Shown: positions 41,430-50,092, numbered from the stretch's first letter. The stretch: 64,000 nt of DNA from Shouchella miscanthi (GCF_007725405.1 NZ_CP042163.1:1302001-1366000); one strand, 5' to 3'. Program-made: numbers and translations. The notes: generated by a model not told the origin, from the sequence alone.

Positions 41430-42077
41430 ATGATCATAAAAGTAGCCACAGCCATTCTAATCATCCTATCAATCGTTCTAGTCGCTCAGTCAAGTTGGGT
41501 ATCAGAGTTACGAACAGGTGAGGGTCTTGAAACAAGTGAGTTATTTCAACAATCAATGCCGTTTTTATTATCCCTGTCTTTTGTCTTATTGCTGGTTCAG
41601 AGCATTTTAACCGTTATTCCTCTAGCTTTAATCCTGATTTTTAACTATCTCTTATTAGGATTTTGGCTTGCTTATGCGTGGAGTCTTGGTACAAGCATTA
41701 TAGCCAGTTTATTATCCTTTTGTTTGTACCGTTACTGGTTACAACATGTCTTTCAGCAGAAAGTTCGAAAAAATTGGGTTCAAGCTATTGAGAAGAACGG
41801 TTTTTGGGTTGTGTTAACAAGTCGGCTTGTTCCTGTAATGCCTTCAAGCCTCATTAACGTAGCTGCCGGAAGTAGTCGTATAACAGTAAAAACCTTTCTC
41901 TTTGCAACTTTTATCGGCAACGGCCTTTATTTAATGGCACTCTTTTTGTTAATGGAGGGTTTTATTGCCGGAGGAACGGAATGGTTCCTTTTAATAGGTG
42001 TTGTGTTGTTATTTTGCACGATCGCTGTTAAGAAAAAATGGACAAAACGAATGAAAAGTGGAGTGAACGAACAATGA
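41430..42077 (+). CDS. TVP38/TMEM64 (VTT-domain) membrane protein
   Basis: This 215-residue protein has an N-terminal helix, a central LILIFNYLLLGFWLAYAWSLGTSIIASLLSFCLYRYW segment, and the hallmark VVLTSRLVPVMPSSLINVAAG. It belongs to the DedA/VTT superfamily, members of which act as lipid scramblases or flippases. The stop overlaps the following GNAT start (ATGA). It probably forms an operon with the polytopic protein upstream. Confidence 0.85.
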   Translation: MIIKVATAILIILSIVLVAQSSWVSELRTGEGLETSELFQQSMPFLLSLSFVLLLVQSILTVIPLALILIFNYLLLGFWLAYAWSLGTSIIASLLSFCLYRYWLQHVFQQKVRKNWVQAIEKNGFWVVLTSRLVPVMPSSLINVAAGSSRITVKTFLFATFIGNGLYLMALFLLMEGFIAGGTEWFLLIGVVLLFCTIAVKKKWTKRMKSGVNEQ

Positions 42078-42526
42078 TAATTAGAAAGTTACATCAAGAT
42101 GAAGCCGTACCGTATGATCTATTGTTGTTAGCAGATCCTAACAAAAAAATTGTTGATAGCTATATGAAGCAAGGTCTTTGCTATGTGTGTGAACAAAAGG
42201 GCGAACATATTGGTTGCTATGTAATAATTCAAACGAGGCCAGAGACCATTGAAATTGTCAATGTAGCTGTAAAGGAAGCGTTACACGGTAATGGATTTGG
42301 AAAAGCGCTTGTACAACATGCCATTGAAACGGCGAAACAAGCTGGTTATAAAACGGTCGAAATCGGAACATCTAACTCGGGGATACACCAAATAGCCCTT
42401 TATCAAAAATGTGGATTTCGGTTGGAATGGATTGATCGTGGTTTCTTTTTACGACATTATGAGGAAGCGATTTGGGAGAACGGTATACAAGCAGTGGATA
42501 TGGTTAGAATGGCGATTTACTTATAA
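42074..42526 (+). CDS. GNAT N-acetyltransferase
   Basis: The ATG overlapping the previous stop is preferred, giving 150 residues. The acetyl-CoA motif A region is IVNVAVKEALHGNGFGKALVQHAIETAK (GNGFGKA loop), followed by IGTSNSGIHQIALYQKCGFR. A small-molecule or protein N-acetyltransferase; substrate unknown. Translationally coupled to the VTT protein gene. Confidence 0.87.
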   Translation: MIIRKLHQDEAVPYDLLLLADPNKKIVDSYMKQGLCYVCEQKGEHIGCYVIIQTRPETIEIVNVAVKEALHGNGFGKALVQHAIETAKQAGYKTVEIGTSNSGIHQIALYQKCGFRLEWIDRGFFLRHYEEAIWENGIQAVDMVRMAIYL

Positions 42527-42600
42527 TTAAAATTTATGGTTTAAAGTAAGAGAAAGGCAGGTATGATAGAGTAGTAGAGAGTCAGAAAGAAGGTTATACA

Positions 42601-42774
42601 ATGATTGTAAGGGAGATCGAGCTATTTGAGCGTGAATTAACCATCTTAAAAAAAGAAAAGCAAAATAAATTGCTCTATGCCTGCTACCGAGCAGAAATTG
42701 ATAGTCAAATTAACTTATTAAAAGAAGCCGTTTATTTCTACAAATGTGCTAAGCAAAAAACAAGCCGTAAATGA
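42601..42774 (+). CDS. Small charged helical protein, 57 residues
   Basis: The ATG follows AAGAAGG. The product begins MIVREIELFERELTILKKEK and ends in AKQKTSRK. It is almost wholly helical with alternating charges, and Tyr/Cys pairs occur in the second helix. It could be a helical hairpin. Not recognised. Its 3' end is part of the following terminator. Confidence 0.6.
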   Translation: MIVREIELFERELTILKKEKQNKLLYACYRAEIDSQINLLKEAVYFYKCAKQKTSRK

Positions 42775-42798
42775 TACGGGCTTGTTTGTTTTTTTTAT
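42758..42798. terminator. Bidirectional terminator between small gene and tctA
   Basis: AAACAAGCC pairs with GGCTTGTTT, flanked by A and T runs. It ends both the plus-strand small gene and the minus-strand tctCBA operon. Confidence 0.85.
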
Positions 42799-44273
42799 TG
42801 GATTGTTTTACGAACGTTTTTTATCGTAGATAGAAGCATAGTGACAAACAGAATACTTAATACAAGGCTGATAGGTGAAGTCACATAGCCAAGAAAGAAC
42901 GTACCTAGGTCGTGGTGAGCAGTAATCATCGCTGCACGATACGATTGATCAATTAAGGGTCCAAGCACAATGCCTAAAACAAGGGGCGCAAGAGGAAAGC
43001 CAAACAACCGTAAGACAAAACCTAACAAGCCAAATCCGATCATCCAATAAACATCAATCATTGTGTTGTTAATAGAGTAAGCTCCAACAACGATAAGAAC
43101 AAGGATAACCGGCATAAGAATACCTTTTGGAATTGAAATCACCTTTTTAAATAAATGGATGCCAGTCATCCCAAATATAAGTAGAAAAAGGTTCGCTAAA
43201 AATAAAGAACCGCAAATGACCCAAAATAAATCAGGAGAGTTCGTAATAAGCAACGGTCCTGGATCGAGTCCATGTACAATGAGTGCACCGATGATGACAG
43301 CTGTAACCGCATCGCCTGGTATACCTAGTGTTAGCATAGGAACAAATGCACCACCAATCGCGGCATTATTAGCTGTTTCAGGAGCTATTACCCCTTCGTA
43401 TGCGCCTGTTCCAAATGGCCGACTTGGTTTTTTCGTGCTACGTTTAGCGTGGTCATAACCAAGTAAAGCTGCAATTTCGCCTCCAACACCAGGCAATACA
43501 CCAGCTAATGCCCCAATCACAGAAGTTCGAAGTGTAAGGGGCAAGAACTTGATTACCATCGCTAAGGGTGGAATGATTTTTCCAACGACGTTATCCTTAT
43601 GATCTTTCGTTGTTTTTTGAGACAATTGATAGAGAACCTCCGCAAAACCGAATAGACCAAGTATGGCAATAATGACATTAATACCGCTTTGAAGTTCCAA
43701 TATACCAAACGTTAGCCTGGGGCTAGCCGAAATCAAATCAAGTCCAACTAAACCGATAAAGACACCGAAACAAGCAAGGAAAATAGATTTAATAAACGCA
43801 CCTTGACTCATTGTACCGACTAACAATAAACCGAGTAAAGCGAGCAATAAATAGTCTCTATGAGCGAAATAAAGTGCAATGTCAGATAATACAGGAGTGG
43901 CGAATACGAGCAGAAGTAAACCGACCATTCCTCCAACAATGGATAAGATTGTAGAAAGTCCTATGGCTAACCCTGCTTCACCCTTTTGTGCAAGTGGGTA
44001 ACCATCAAAGGAAGTAGCAATTTGAGCGGGACCACCTGGCATGTTTAAAAGAATGGCCGGGCGAGCACCTCCATAGACCCCCCCGACATATACCCCAACA
44101 ATTAGAGCAAGTGCAGATAATGTGTCCCATGAATACGTTAGAGATAAAAGCAAAACAGTGGCCATTGTAACAGAGAGACCAGGAATAGCCCCAACATAGA
44201 TACCAGCAAATGTTCCTAATGCTACGAGAAGAAGAAGCTGATAGTCAAATAGCGGCATAAGAAATTGTTCCAT
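42795..44273 (-). CDS. tctA: Tripartite tricarboxylate transporter permease, TctA family
   Basis: This 492-residue large permease has ~12 helices. Family motifs are GIYVGAIPGLSVTMATVLLLSLTY, YVGGVYGGARPAILLNMPGGPAQ and GVLPGVGGEIAALLGYDHAKRS, with the duplicated GIPGDAVTA. It couples ion flow to uptake of the ligand delivered by the periplasmic-type binding protein. It is the last gene of a tctC-tctB-tctA operon on the minus strand. Confidence 0.93.
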   Translation of the reverse strand: MEQFLMPLFDYQLLLLVALGTFAGIYVGAIPGLSVTMATVLLLSLTYSWDTLSALALIVGVYVGGVYGGARPAILLNMPGGPAQIATSFDGYPLAQKGEAGLAIGLSTILSIVGGMVGLLLLVFATPVLSDIALYFAHRDYLLLALLGLLLVGTMSQGAFIKSIFLACFGVFIGLVGLDLISASPRLTFGILELQSGINVIIAILGLFGFAEVLYQLSQKTTKDHKDNVVGKIIPPLAMVIKFLPLTLRTSVIGALAGVLPGVGGEIAALLGYDHAKRSTKKPSRPFGTGAYEGVIAPETANNAAIGGAFVPMLTLGIPGDAVTAVIIGALIVHGLDPGPLLITNSPDLFWVICGSLFLANLFLLIFGMTGIHLFKKVISIPKGILMPVILVLIVVGAYSINNTMIDVYWMIGFGLLGFVLRLFGFPLAPLVLGIVLGPLIDQSYRAAMITAHHDLGTFFLGYVTSPISLVLSILFVTMLLSTIKNVRKTIQ

Positions 44274-44303
44274 AACGTTCCTCTTTTCTAAAGCGAATTA
44301 AAA

Positions 44304-44732
44304 TTAAGGGAAAACAATTTGAAAAACAGTTTGAAAGACAAACACTATAACAACGACCAGGCCGAATGAAAGAAGGAAGCTTTTCCATAAAGAGAGGGTA
44401 CGGAAAAACAGAAAGCTTATAGATAAAAACAATAGAGTGGCGATGCTAAATGGAACATAGGGAATAAGAATAATATAAACAAAAACGAGACCAATAAAGC
44501 CAAAAAAGTAAAATGAATTTGAAAGTTCGTATGTAACGTGTTCTGAAGATTTAAAGTGCTGATACGCTAGTATACAAGAAAAAACAACCATTAAAAAAGA
44601 CAGGACGAGTGGTAAAAACCGCCCTGATGATAGAAATTCATCATAAACAGGTATGCGCATTGCTTGTGTAACGAAAAGAACGCTAACTGCAATCCAACCT
44701 ATGTAGAAATAAAATGCCGGGGACTTAATCAA
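44304..44732 (-). CDS. tctB: Tripartite tricarboxylate transporter small subunit, TctB family
   Basis: Placed to start at a TTG (LIKSPAFYFYIG) after AAAGGAAG, giving 142 residues with four helices, the usual TctB size. A longer frame running up to 44873 overlaps the tctC coding region and is unlikely to be translated. The location between tctC and tctA supports the call, since TctB proteins are poorly conserved. Confidence 0.82.
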   Translation of the reverse strand: MIKSPAFYFYIGWIAVSVLFVTQAMRIPVYDEFLSSGRFLPLVLSFLMVVFSCILAYQHFKSSEHVTYELSNSFYFFGFIGLVFVYIILIPYVPFSIATLLFLSISFLFFRTLSLWKSFLLSFGLVVVIVFVFQTVFQIVFP

Positions 44733-44757
44733 AAGGATTCTTCCTTTCTTTCCGTGT

Positions 44758-45765
44758 TTAATTACTCGGGATGGGAATATTGTAGTTGCTTGGATGCTCT
44801 GCAAAGCCAGATTGGTAAAGGAACCAGTTTGTTCTTGACTCCCATTCCTCCTGATAGTCAAGCGCCTCATCACCAGTAAGGCCGAGCGGAATCATTTTTT
44901 TACTTTCAATAAACGATTGAAATTCCTCAGTATGAAAAGCCTCTGTAAAACTATCTCTAAGCTCCTCAATAATAGGTTCGGGTGTTCCTTTTTTTACGTA
45001 TGCACCGTAATATGCACCCCAGGGAAGATGTTCTAAATAGTCAGGTGCTACTTCACCAAGGGCAGGCCAATCACCAAACTCTTCTAAGCGGGTATCATTG
45101 ATAATTCCTAACACTCTCACTTTATCAGCGAGAATGTAATTGTAAGCGGACGGTAATGAAACAATCGATGCCTCAATTTGTTTGCCCATTAAACCTGTGA
45201 TGGAAGCACCTTCTCCTTTGTAAGGCACCATTGCAAAATCAAGCCCTAACATGCTTGTGACAACACCTGAAGTGCCAACAGGTCCCGTTGTAGCCATTAG
45301 AATTTTACCTGGATTTGCTTCCGCCTGCTCAATCAAATCATCCAATGTTTGGAAAGGCGAGTCTGGGTGGACAATAACAACTGGAACGGTTCTAGTAAAC
45401 AACATCAATGGTTCGTAGTCATGATAACTTAAATCAGATATTCCTGTTGTACGATATAAATTAGGATTTTCTGCGCCGAACAAAATTTTATACCCGTTTG
45501 CTGGATCCTTATGTACATCGTAAGCAGCAATTGAACCAGCGCCACCTTCAACATTTTGCAGGACGATAGATTCACCTAAAATAGGCTCAGTATACTGGCT
45601 AATCACACGAGCGATGGAATCGGCTCCTCCGCCTGGTCCAAATGGAATAACACCAGTGATTGAACGAGATGGATAGCTTTCCGAATCCGTCCCAGTTGTA
45701 GCAGAGTTGCAAGAAGTTAAAAACATAATAAGTAAAGGGAGCACTATTAACTTTTTAGGAAACAT
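44758..45765 (-). CDS. tctC: TctC-type solute-binding lipoprotein
   Basis: This 335-residue protein has a lipobox LTSC (Cys19). Family patterns include YPSRSITGVIPFGPGGGADSIARVI, GAGSIAAYDVHKDPANGYKILFG, ATTGPVGTSGVVTSMLGLDFAMVPYKGEGA and a late KKGTPEPIIEELRDSF. It binds a carboxylate or aromatic acid at the outer face and hands it to TctAB. The neighbours (isomerase-like enzyme, IclR, AroD) suggest a quinate/shikimate- or aromatic-acid-type ligand, which is inference. Confidence 0.92.
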   Translation of the reverse strand: MFPKKLIVLPLLIMFLTSCNSATTGTDSESYPSRSITGVIPFGPGGGADSIARVISQYTEPILGESIVLQNVEGGAGSIAAYDVHKDPANGYKILFGAENPNLYRTTGISDLSYHDYEPLMLFTRTVPVVIVHPDSPFQTLDDLIEQAEANPGKILMATTGPVGTSGVVTSMLGLDFAMVPYKGEGASITGLMGKQIEASIVSLPSAYNYILADKVRVLGIINDTRLEEFGDWPALGEVAPDYLEHLPWGAYYGAYVKKGTPEPIIEELRDSFTEAFHTEEFQSFIESKKMIPLGLTGDEALDYQEEWESRTNWFLYQSGFAEHPSNYNIPIPSN

Positions 45766-45785
45766 ACAATCACCTCCATATTATA

Positions 45786-45800
45786 TAGAAAGCGTTTTCA
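45786..45800. promoter_or_regulatory. cre-like site between tctC and isomerase genes
   Basis: TAGAAAGCGTTTTCA differs from WTGNAARCGNWWWCA at one position. It lies 21 bases upstream of tctC, between the divergent promoters, and could impose catabolite repression on uptake. Confidence 0.55.
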
Positions 45801-45938
45801 AAAAGTTCCGTTAAATGGAATAAGAATATTGTAGAGCGGAAATACGTAAGTGAATTGTAGCAGAGAAAAAAGAACTTGTCATTGTTTTTTTGCAATTCAG
45901 CAAAAAAACAATTCACAAAGAAGATAAGAGGAAAGTAG

Positions 45939-45968
45939 TTGACAAGTGGATAAGAGTATCGCTAGAAT
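45939..45968 (+). promoter_or_regulatory. Promoter of the isomerase-iclR-aroD side
   Basis: TTGACA (45939-45944), 18 bases, TAGAAT (45963-45968). A good sigma-A promoter with an operator-like palindrome just after the predicted start. Confidence 0.65.
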
Positions 45969-45982
45969 TTGAACCAAGAAAT

Positions 45983-45996
45983 ACTTGTATACTAGT
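45983..45996. promoter_or_regulatory. Operator copy 1, ACTTGTATACTAGT
   Basis: Near-palindromic 14-mer centred on GTATAC, located 15 bases after the -10 of the isomerase promoter. The identical 14-mer recurs at 46855-46868. Probably bound by the local IclR regulator or a GntR-type protein elsewhere. Confidence 0.65.
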
Positions 45997-46018
45997 ATTA
46001 ATATTTAAAAGGAGGATA

Positions 46019-46855
46019 ATGATGAATCATCCATTTTCACTAGCTCACCTCACGGCTTTAGAGTGTGCACCACCAGAGTTAACCTATTTAGCGGCACAAG
46101 CTGGTTACGATTTTGTTAGTATTCGTCCTATCTATATGGGATTGCCTAATGAACCAAACTATGATTTAGCAAACAACAAAGCAATGTTTAAAGAAACGAA
46201 ACTAGCGCTACAACAAACGGGGTTAAGTGTATATGATATAGAATTGGCTCGAATTAATGATGACATTGATCCGCTTATCTATGAGCCTGCGTTTGAAGTG
46301 GCGGCAGAACTTGGAGCAAAACACGTTTTAAGTAGCATTTGGACAGACGATACAGAGCTTGGTCGTGAAAAGTTTGCTCAGTTATGTGATATAGCAAGGC
46401 CATACGGACTAACTATTAATTTGGAATCAGTACCAATTGCATCTGTGAGAACGCTTAAGGGAGCCATTCATGTATTAGAAGATGTAAAAAGAGAAAATGT
46501 AGGACTAATGATTGATGCCCACCACTTTCATCGAGCTCATGATTGTGTGGATGATATCAAATCAATTCCAAAAGAATGGCTTCATTATTTTCATTTATGT
46601 GATGCACAAAAGGAAATTCCAACAAGCAAAGAAGAGATGACACGTATTTTACGAGAAGAGAGATTGTATATAGGTGAAGGTGGCCTTCCCTTAAAAGGTA
46701 TGTTAACGTGTTTACCTGATGATATGGTTTTTTCACTTGAGATGCCCAATAGACAAAGAACGAAAGAGTTAGGGACGTTTGAGTATATAAAGCAATGTTT
46801 AGCATCTGCAAAAACATTTATTGAGAAAGGAAATACGCATGCAGTAAAAAAATAA
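46019..46855 (+). CDS. Sugar phosphate isomerase/epimerase-type TIM-barrel enzyme
   Basis: The ATG(ATG) pair after GGAGG is preferred over a long upstream extension, giving ~278 residues. Xylose-isomerase-like (AP_endonuc_2) metal-site pattern: INLESVP (Glu), GLMIDAHHFHRA (Asp, His), YFHLCDAQ (His, Asp) and FSLEMP (Glu). The family includes 3-dehydroshikimate dehydratases, which would fit with AroD and the Tct uptake genes nearby. Other isomerase roles are equally possible from sequence alone. Confidence 0.8.
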   Translation: MMNHPFSLAHLTALECAPPELTYLAAQAGYDFVSIRPIYMGLPNEPNYDLANNKAMFKETKLALQQTGLSVYDIELARINDDIDPLIYEPAFEVAAELGAKHVLSSIWTDDTELGREKFAQLCDIARPYGLTINLESVPIASVRTLKGAIHVLEDVKRENVGLMIDAHHFHRAHDCVDDIKSIPKEWLHYFHLCDAQKEIPTSKEEMTRILREERLYIGEGGLPLKGMLTCLPDDMVFSLEMPNRQRTKELGTFEYIKQCLASAKTFIEKGNTHAVKK

Positions 46856-46868
46856 CTTGTATACTAGT
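46855..46868. promoter_or_regulatory. Operator copy 2, ACTTGTATACTAGT
   Basis: Exact repeat of the 14-mer at 45983, starting at the last base of the isomerase stop and ~110 bases upstream of the iclR start. It suggests autoregulation of the regulator gene. Confidence 0.65.
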
Positions 46869-46978
46869 GTTTTATAAAATTTCGTGGTATGATTTCAGAA
46901 ATGTGAAATCTGTTGTGGTACACTCTTTTTAACAAAACGATTAGTTAATAATTGTTGAAAAGGTGGAGACTTAGAGTA

Positions 46979-47707
46979 ATGGAAAAACGTGATTCATTAC
47001 GAACTGTTCGACGAGCATTATCCATACTAGATTGTTTTTCGTTCCAAAATCAGGAGCTTTCTTTAACACAAATCGCAACTGAAATTGAATTAGCAAAGTC
47101 GACAACAACTCGATTGCTAACAAGTCTTGAGACAGAAATGCTTGTACAGAGAGATGAGAAAACAGGGAAGTATAAGCTAGGTACCAAATTAATTTATTTA
47201 GGTCAAATTGCAAAAGATGCTTATCAGTTGAAAGATGTTATGGCACCACTTATGAAGCAACTTCGAGATGAGACGTTAGAAACCGTGAATTTGTATACAG
47301 TTGACCGAGGAAAACGAGTATGTATCTTACAATTTGAAGGGTATCAGCCTCTTCGTCATGCTGTTCGAATTGGCGAATTACTACCGCTTCATGCAGGAGC
47401 AGGGGGAAAGGTCTTACTTGCTTATCAGTCTGAACAACGAAAGCAAAAATCGGTAGAGGGTTTAACGACAGTCGAACAAAACGAACGGTTAGCTGACCTT
47501 CAACGAATTAAGGAATCAGGCATAGCTATTAGCATAGAAGAACGTGAAATTGGTCTAGCGGCAGTTGCAGTAGCTGTTCCGAATCGTGATGGGAGTGTAA
47601 CCCATTGTTTATCCATCTCTGGTCTTGTTCAGCGGTTCTCAAAAGAAAAGATTAAAGAATTTGAGCAACGTTTAAAAGACGTACGAGCACAAGTTGAGCG
47701 TGATTAA
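46979..47707 (+). CDS. IclR-family transcriptional regulator
   Basis: The ATG at MEKRDSLR is preferred; GGTGGAG lies 11 bases upstream, and a TTG at 46952 is a weaker option. 242 residues. The N-terminal winged HTH (SLRTVRRALSILDCFS, LTQIATEIELAKSTTTRLLTSLE) is followed by the IclR effector domain (VNLYTVDRGKRVCILQFEGYQPLRHAVRIGELLPLHAGAGGKVLLAY, SIEEREIGLAAVAVAVPNRDGSV). It likely controls the tct/isomerase/aroD genes in response to the transported compound. Confidence 0.92.
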   Translation: MEKRDSLRTVRRALSILDCFSFQNQELSLTQIATEIELAKSTTTRLLTSLETEMLVQRDEKTGKYKLGTKLIYLGQIAKDAYQLKDVMAPLMKQLRDETLETVNLYTVDRGKRVCILQFEGYQPLRHAVRIGELLPLHAGAGGKVLLAYQSEQRKQKSVEGLTTVEQNERLADLQRIKESGIAISIEEREIGLAAVAVAVPNRDGSVTHCLSISGLVQRFSKEKIKEFEQRLKDVRAQVERD

Positions 47708-47767
47708 ACATAACGAATTAAGAAAGCGTTTACGATAAAGAGACGTAACGTCAATAAGGAGAAGAGT

Positions 47768-48532
47768 ATGTCAACAATTATAAAGAAAATGGAAGCTGAA
47801 CACATTCAACGTCCACTAATCTGCGCCCCTCTTGTAGGGAAAACGTTCGCGGCTATTAAAGAGGAACTCTTCGTTATTACAAAGAAACAGCCAGGGCTCA
47901 TTGAGTGGCGTGTTGATTTTTTCGAAGAGCTTCACAAGACAGAATCTGTTATTGAAACAGGGAAATGGATAAAGGAGAACGCTAAGGGGATACCGGTGCT
48001 ATTTACAAGACGTTCTACTCGTGAAGGCGGAGAACCCATTTCTTTAAATGAGGAACAAGTAACTGATTTGTACGTCAGTGTCATGAAAGCAGATGTGATT
48101 GATGCCGTCGATGTGGAATTAAGTTGCCCGAAAGAAGCGAAAGAAACGATCCTTTCACTGGCAAAGGAGAAAGAAATACAAACGGTGATGTCGTTTCACG
48201 ATTTCTCAAAGACACCTGAAAAAGAAGCGTTACTGGCTGTTTTAAAACAAGCACAAGAAGAAGGTGGAGACGTAGGGAAAATTGCATTAATGCCACAATC
48301 ACTTCATGATGTGTTAATTGTTGCTGAAGTGACAGAAGAAGCAAATCGAGAATTAACGATTCCCATCATCACAATGTCAATGGGTCCTAAAGGAGCCCTT
48401 TCTCGCTTATTTGGCGGTGCTTTCGGTTCTGCCGTTAGTTTTGCTGTCGGTCAAGCAGCTTCTGCACCAGGACAAATCGCAATTGATCAACTTGAAAGGG
48501 TACTCGATGTAATCGACGGGAGTCAAGTGTAA
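47768..48532 (+). CDS. aroD: Type I 3-dehydroquinate dehydratase
   Basis: This 254-residue TIM barrel interconverts 3-dehydroquinate and 3-dehydroshikimate through a Schiff base. His144 (MSFHDF) and Lys171 (GKIALMP) match the catalytic pair of characterised enzymes, and the C-terminal SMGPKGALSRLFGGAFGSAVSFA is diagnostic. It is normally a shikimate biosynthesis gene, but the IclR/Tct neighbours suggest a catabolic role here. AAGGAGAAG precedes the ATG. An imperfect cre-like AGAAAGCGTTTACG lies ~40 bases upstream. Confidence 0.94.
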   Translation: MSTIIKKMEAEHIQRPLICAPLVGKTFAAIKEELFVITKKQPGLIEWRVDFFEELHKTESVIETGKWIKENAKGIPVLFTRRSTREGGEPISLNEEQVTDLYVSVMKADVIDAVDVELSCPKEAKETILSLAKEKEIQTVMSFHDFSKTPEKEALLAVLKQAQEEGGDVGKIALMPQSLHDVLIVAEVTEEANRELTIPIITMSMGPKGALSRLFGGAFGSAVSFAVGQAASAPGQIAIDQLERVLDVIDGSQV

Positions 48533-48535
48533 GAG

Positions 48536-48574
48536 AAAAGCACGTTTCCTTCTATAGGAAACATGCTTTTTTTA
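48536..48574. terminator. Bidirectional terminator between aroD and HxlR gene
   Basis: AAGCACGTTTCC pairs with GGAAACATGCTT around TTCTATA, followed by TTTTTT. Confidence 0.88.
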
Positions 48575-48904
48575 TTTATGCGATTGTTTGTACAGTAAGT
48601 GGTTTTGCCCCCAAGTGTGCATGGCCGTAAAAATGGGCTCTAACGTCTTCCCGTATGTGCTAATGCTATATTCAACTTTTGGCGGAATTTCTGTATAAAC
48701 GTGTCGCTCAATAATGTCTTCTTCTTCTAATTCTCTAAGCTGTTGTGTGAGTACTTTTGGGGTTATGTTCGGTATCGCTCGTTGAAACTCACCAAAACGT
48801 GTCGTGCCATTGGCTATTAAATGAAGTAAGATGAGCAGTTTCCACTTGCCGACAAAAATCTCCAACGCCTGATTTACTTGGCATTGGTCAGGTATAATGT
48901 TCAT
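48572..48904 (-). CDS. HxlR-family transcriptional regulator
   Basis: This 110-residue winged HTH has the HxlR core (QALEIFVGKWKLLILLHLIANGTTRFGEFQRAIPNITPKVLTQQLRELEEEDIIERHVYTEIPPKVEYSISTYGK). A Cys at position 8, just before the domain, sits where redox-sensing Cys occurs in some family members. It is divergent from the flavin monooxygenase genes with palindromes between, implying control of them. Confidence 0.92.
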   Translation of the reverse strand: MNIIPDQCQVNQALEIFVGKWKLLILLHLIANGTTRFGEFQRAIPNITPKVLTQQLRELEEEDIIERHVYTEIPPKVEYSISTYGKTLEPIFTAMHTWGQNHLLYKQSHK

Positions 48905-48920
48905 AAAATGACTCCTTTAG

Positions 48921-48961
48921 TATACTTTTGTATACCTTCTTTCGTTAAAGTACGTACTTTT
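48921..48961. promoter_or_regulatory. Operator region of the HxlR/monooxygenase pair
   Basis: GTATAC-TTTT-GTATAC (48921-48936) is a 16-bp palindrome 17 bases before the hxlR-like start. A second perfect palindrome AAAGTACGTACTTT lies at 48948-48961. Both fit dimeric winged-HTH binding. Confidence 0.6.
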
Positions 48962-49033
48962 AAATGTGTTTATCATAAGGCAAAATAAAAGAAGATACAA
49001 ACAATGTAACTTAATGAATTTAGGAGGATTTCC

Positions 49034-50092
49034 ATGAATCGCATAAAAAACGAAAATGGTTTGGAATTTGGTATTTATACGCTAGGAGATCATCTTCCGA
49101 ATCCACATACGGGAAAACGTATTTCTGCTCAGCAACGCATTCATGAAATTATTGAATTTGCTAAGCTTGCAGATGAAGCTGGCTTAGATTTTTTTAGTGT
49201 TGGTGAAAGTCATCAAGCTTACTTTGCGACGCAGGCACATTCTGTTGTACTTGCGGCAATCGCGCAGGCAACAAAAAACATAAAAATAGGTAGTTCTTCT
49301 ACGATTATTAGTACATCTGATCCAGTTCGTGTATATGAAGACTTTGCAACGATTGATTTAATTTCTAATGGACGAGCGGAAATTATTGCAGGTAGAGCTT
49401 CACGCGTAGGTTTATACGAGCTTCTTGGTTATGATTTGCGCAACTACGAGGAATTATTTGAAGAGAAATTCGACTTACTGAACAAAATTAACAAAGAAGA
49501 GCGCGTTACATGGGATGGTGAATTTCGAGCATCCCTTAGAGATGCAGAGGTTTTACCTCGACCATTAGAAGGGAAAATGCCAATTTGGCGTGCTGTTGGT
49601 GGTACCCCAGCAAGTGCTATAAAAGCAGGTATTGCTGGTGTGCCGATGTTTCTTGCTCACTTGGCTGGTCCGACAGAAGCGTTTAAACGTTCAATTGATG
49701 CGTACCGCGGTGCATTAACGGAAAGTGGCTATAACCCAGCTGAATTCCCAATCGCCACAGCTGGACTTTTCTATGCAGCAGAAACGACGCAAGAAGCTCA
49801 GCGTGCCTATTATCCTTGTGTGAACGAAGGGATAAAATTAACGAACGGATCAGGCTTCTCAAAACGAGCATTTGCACAAGGAGAGGATGTACGAGACGTA
49901 TTAAATGTCGGCAGTCCTCAGCAAATTATTGAAAAGATTCTTTACCAATACGAATTGTTTGGCCATCAACGTTACATTGCTCAGCTTGATTTCGGTGGAG
50001 TGCCATTTGAAGAATTAAAGAAAAACTTAGAGTTAATTGCAACAGATATTCTACCAGCTATTCGGAAATATACAAAGGGGGAAACGGCGTGA
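49034..50092 (+). CDS. Luciferase-like FMN-dependent monooxygenase
   Basis: This 352-residue protein is a bacterial-luciferase-fold oxygenase (FGIYTLGDHLPNPHTG, FFSVGESHQAYFATQAHSVVLAAIAQAT, GSSSTIISTSDPVRVYEDFATIDLISNGRAEIIAGRAS). The pattern and the coupled FMN reductase resemble the CE1758/CE1759-type two-component systems as I recall them. It would use reduced flavin and O2; the substrate is unknown. AGGAGGATTTCC precedes the ATG. The stop overlaps the next GTG start (GTGA). Confidence 0.88.
   Translation: MNRIKNENGLEFGIYTLGDHLPNPHTGKRISAQQRIHEIIEFAKLADEAGLDFFSVGESHQAYFATQAHSVVLAAIAQATKNIKIGSSSTIISTSDPVRVYEDFATIDLISNGRAEIIAGRASRVGLYELLGYDLRNYEELFEEKFDLLNKINKEERVTWDGEFRASLRDAEVLPRPLEGKMPIWRAVGGTPASAIKAGIAGVPMFLAHLAGPTEAFKRSIDAYRGALTESGYNPAEFPIATAGLFYAAETTQEAQRAYYPCVNEGIKLTNGSGFSKRAFAQGEDVRDVLNVGSPQQIIEKILYQYELFGHQRYIAQLDFGGVPFEELKKNLELIATDILPAIRKYTKGETA

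Noticed and set aside
44733-44873. N-terminal extension of tctB
   Set aside because: It would overlap the 3' end of tctC in another frame. A TTG after AAAGGAAG gives a normal TctB length.
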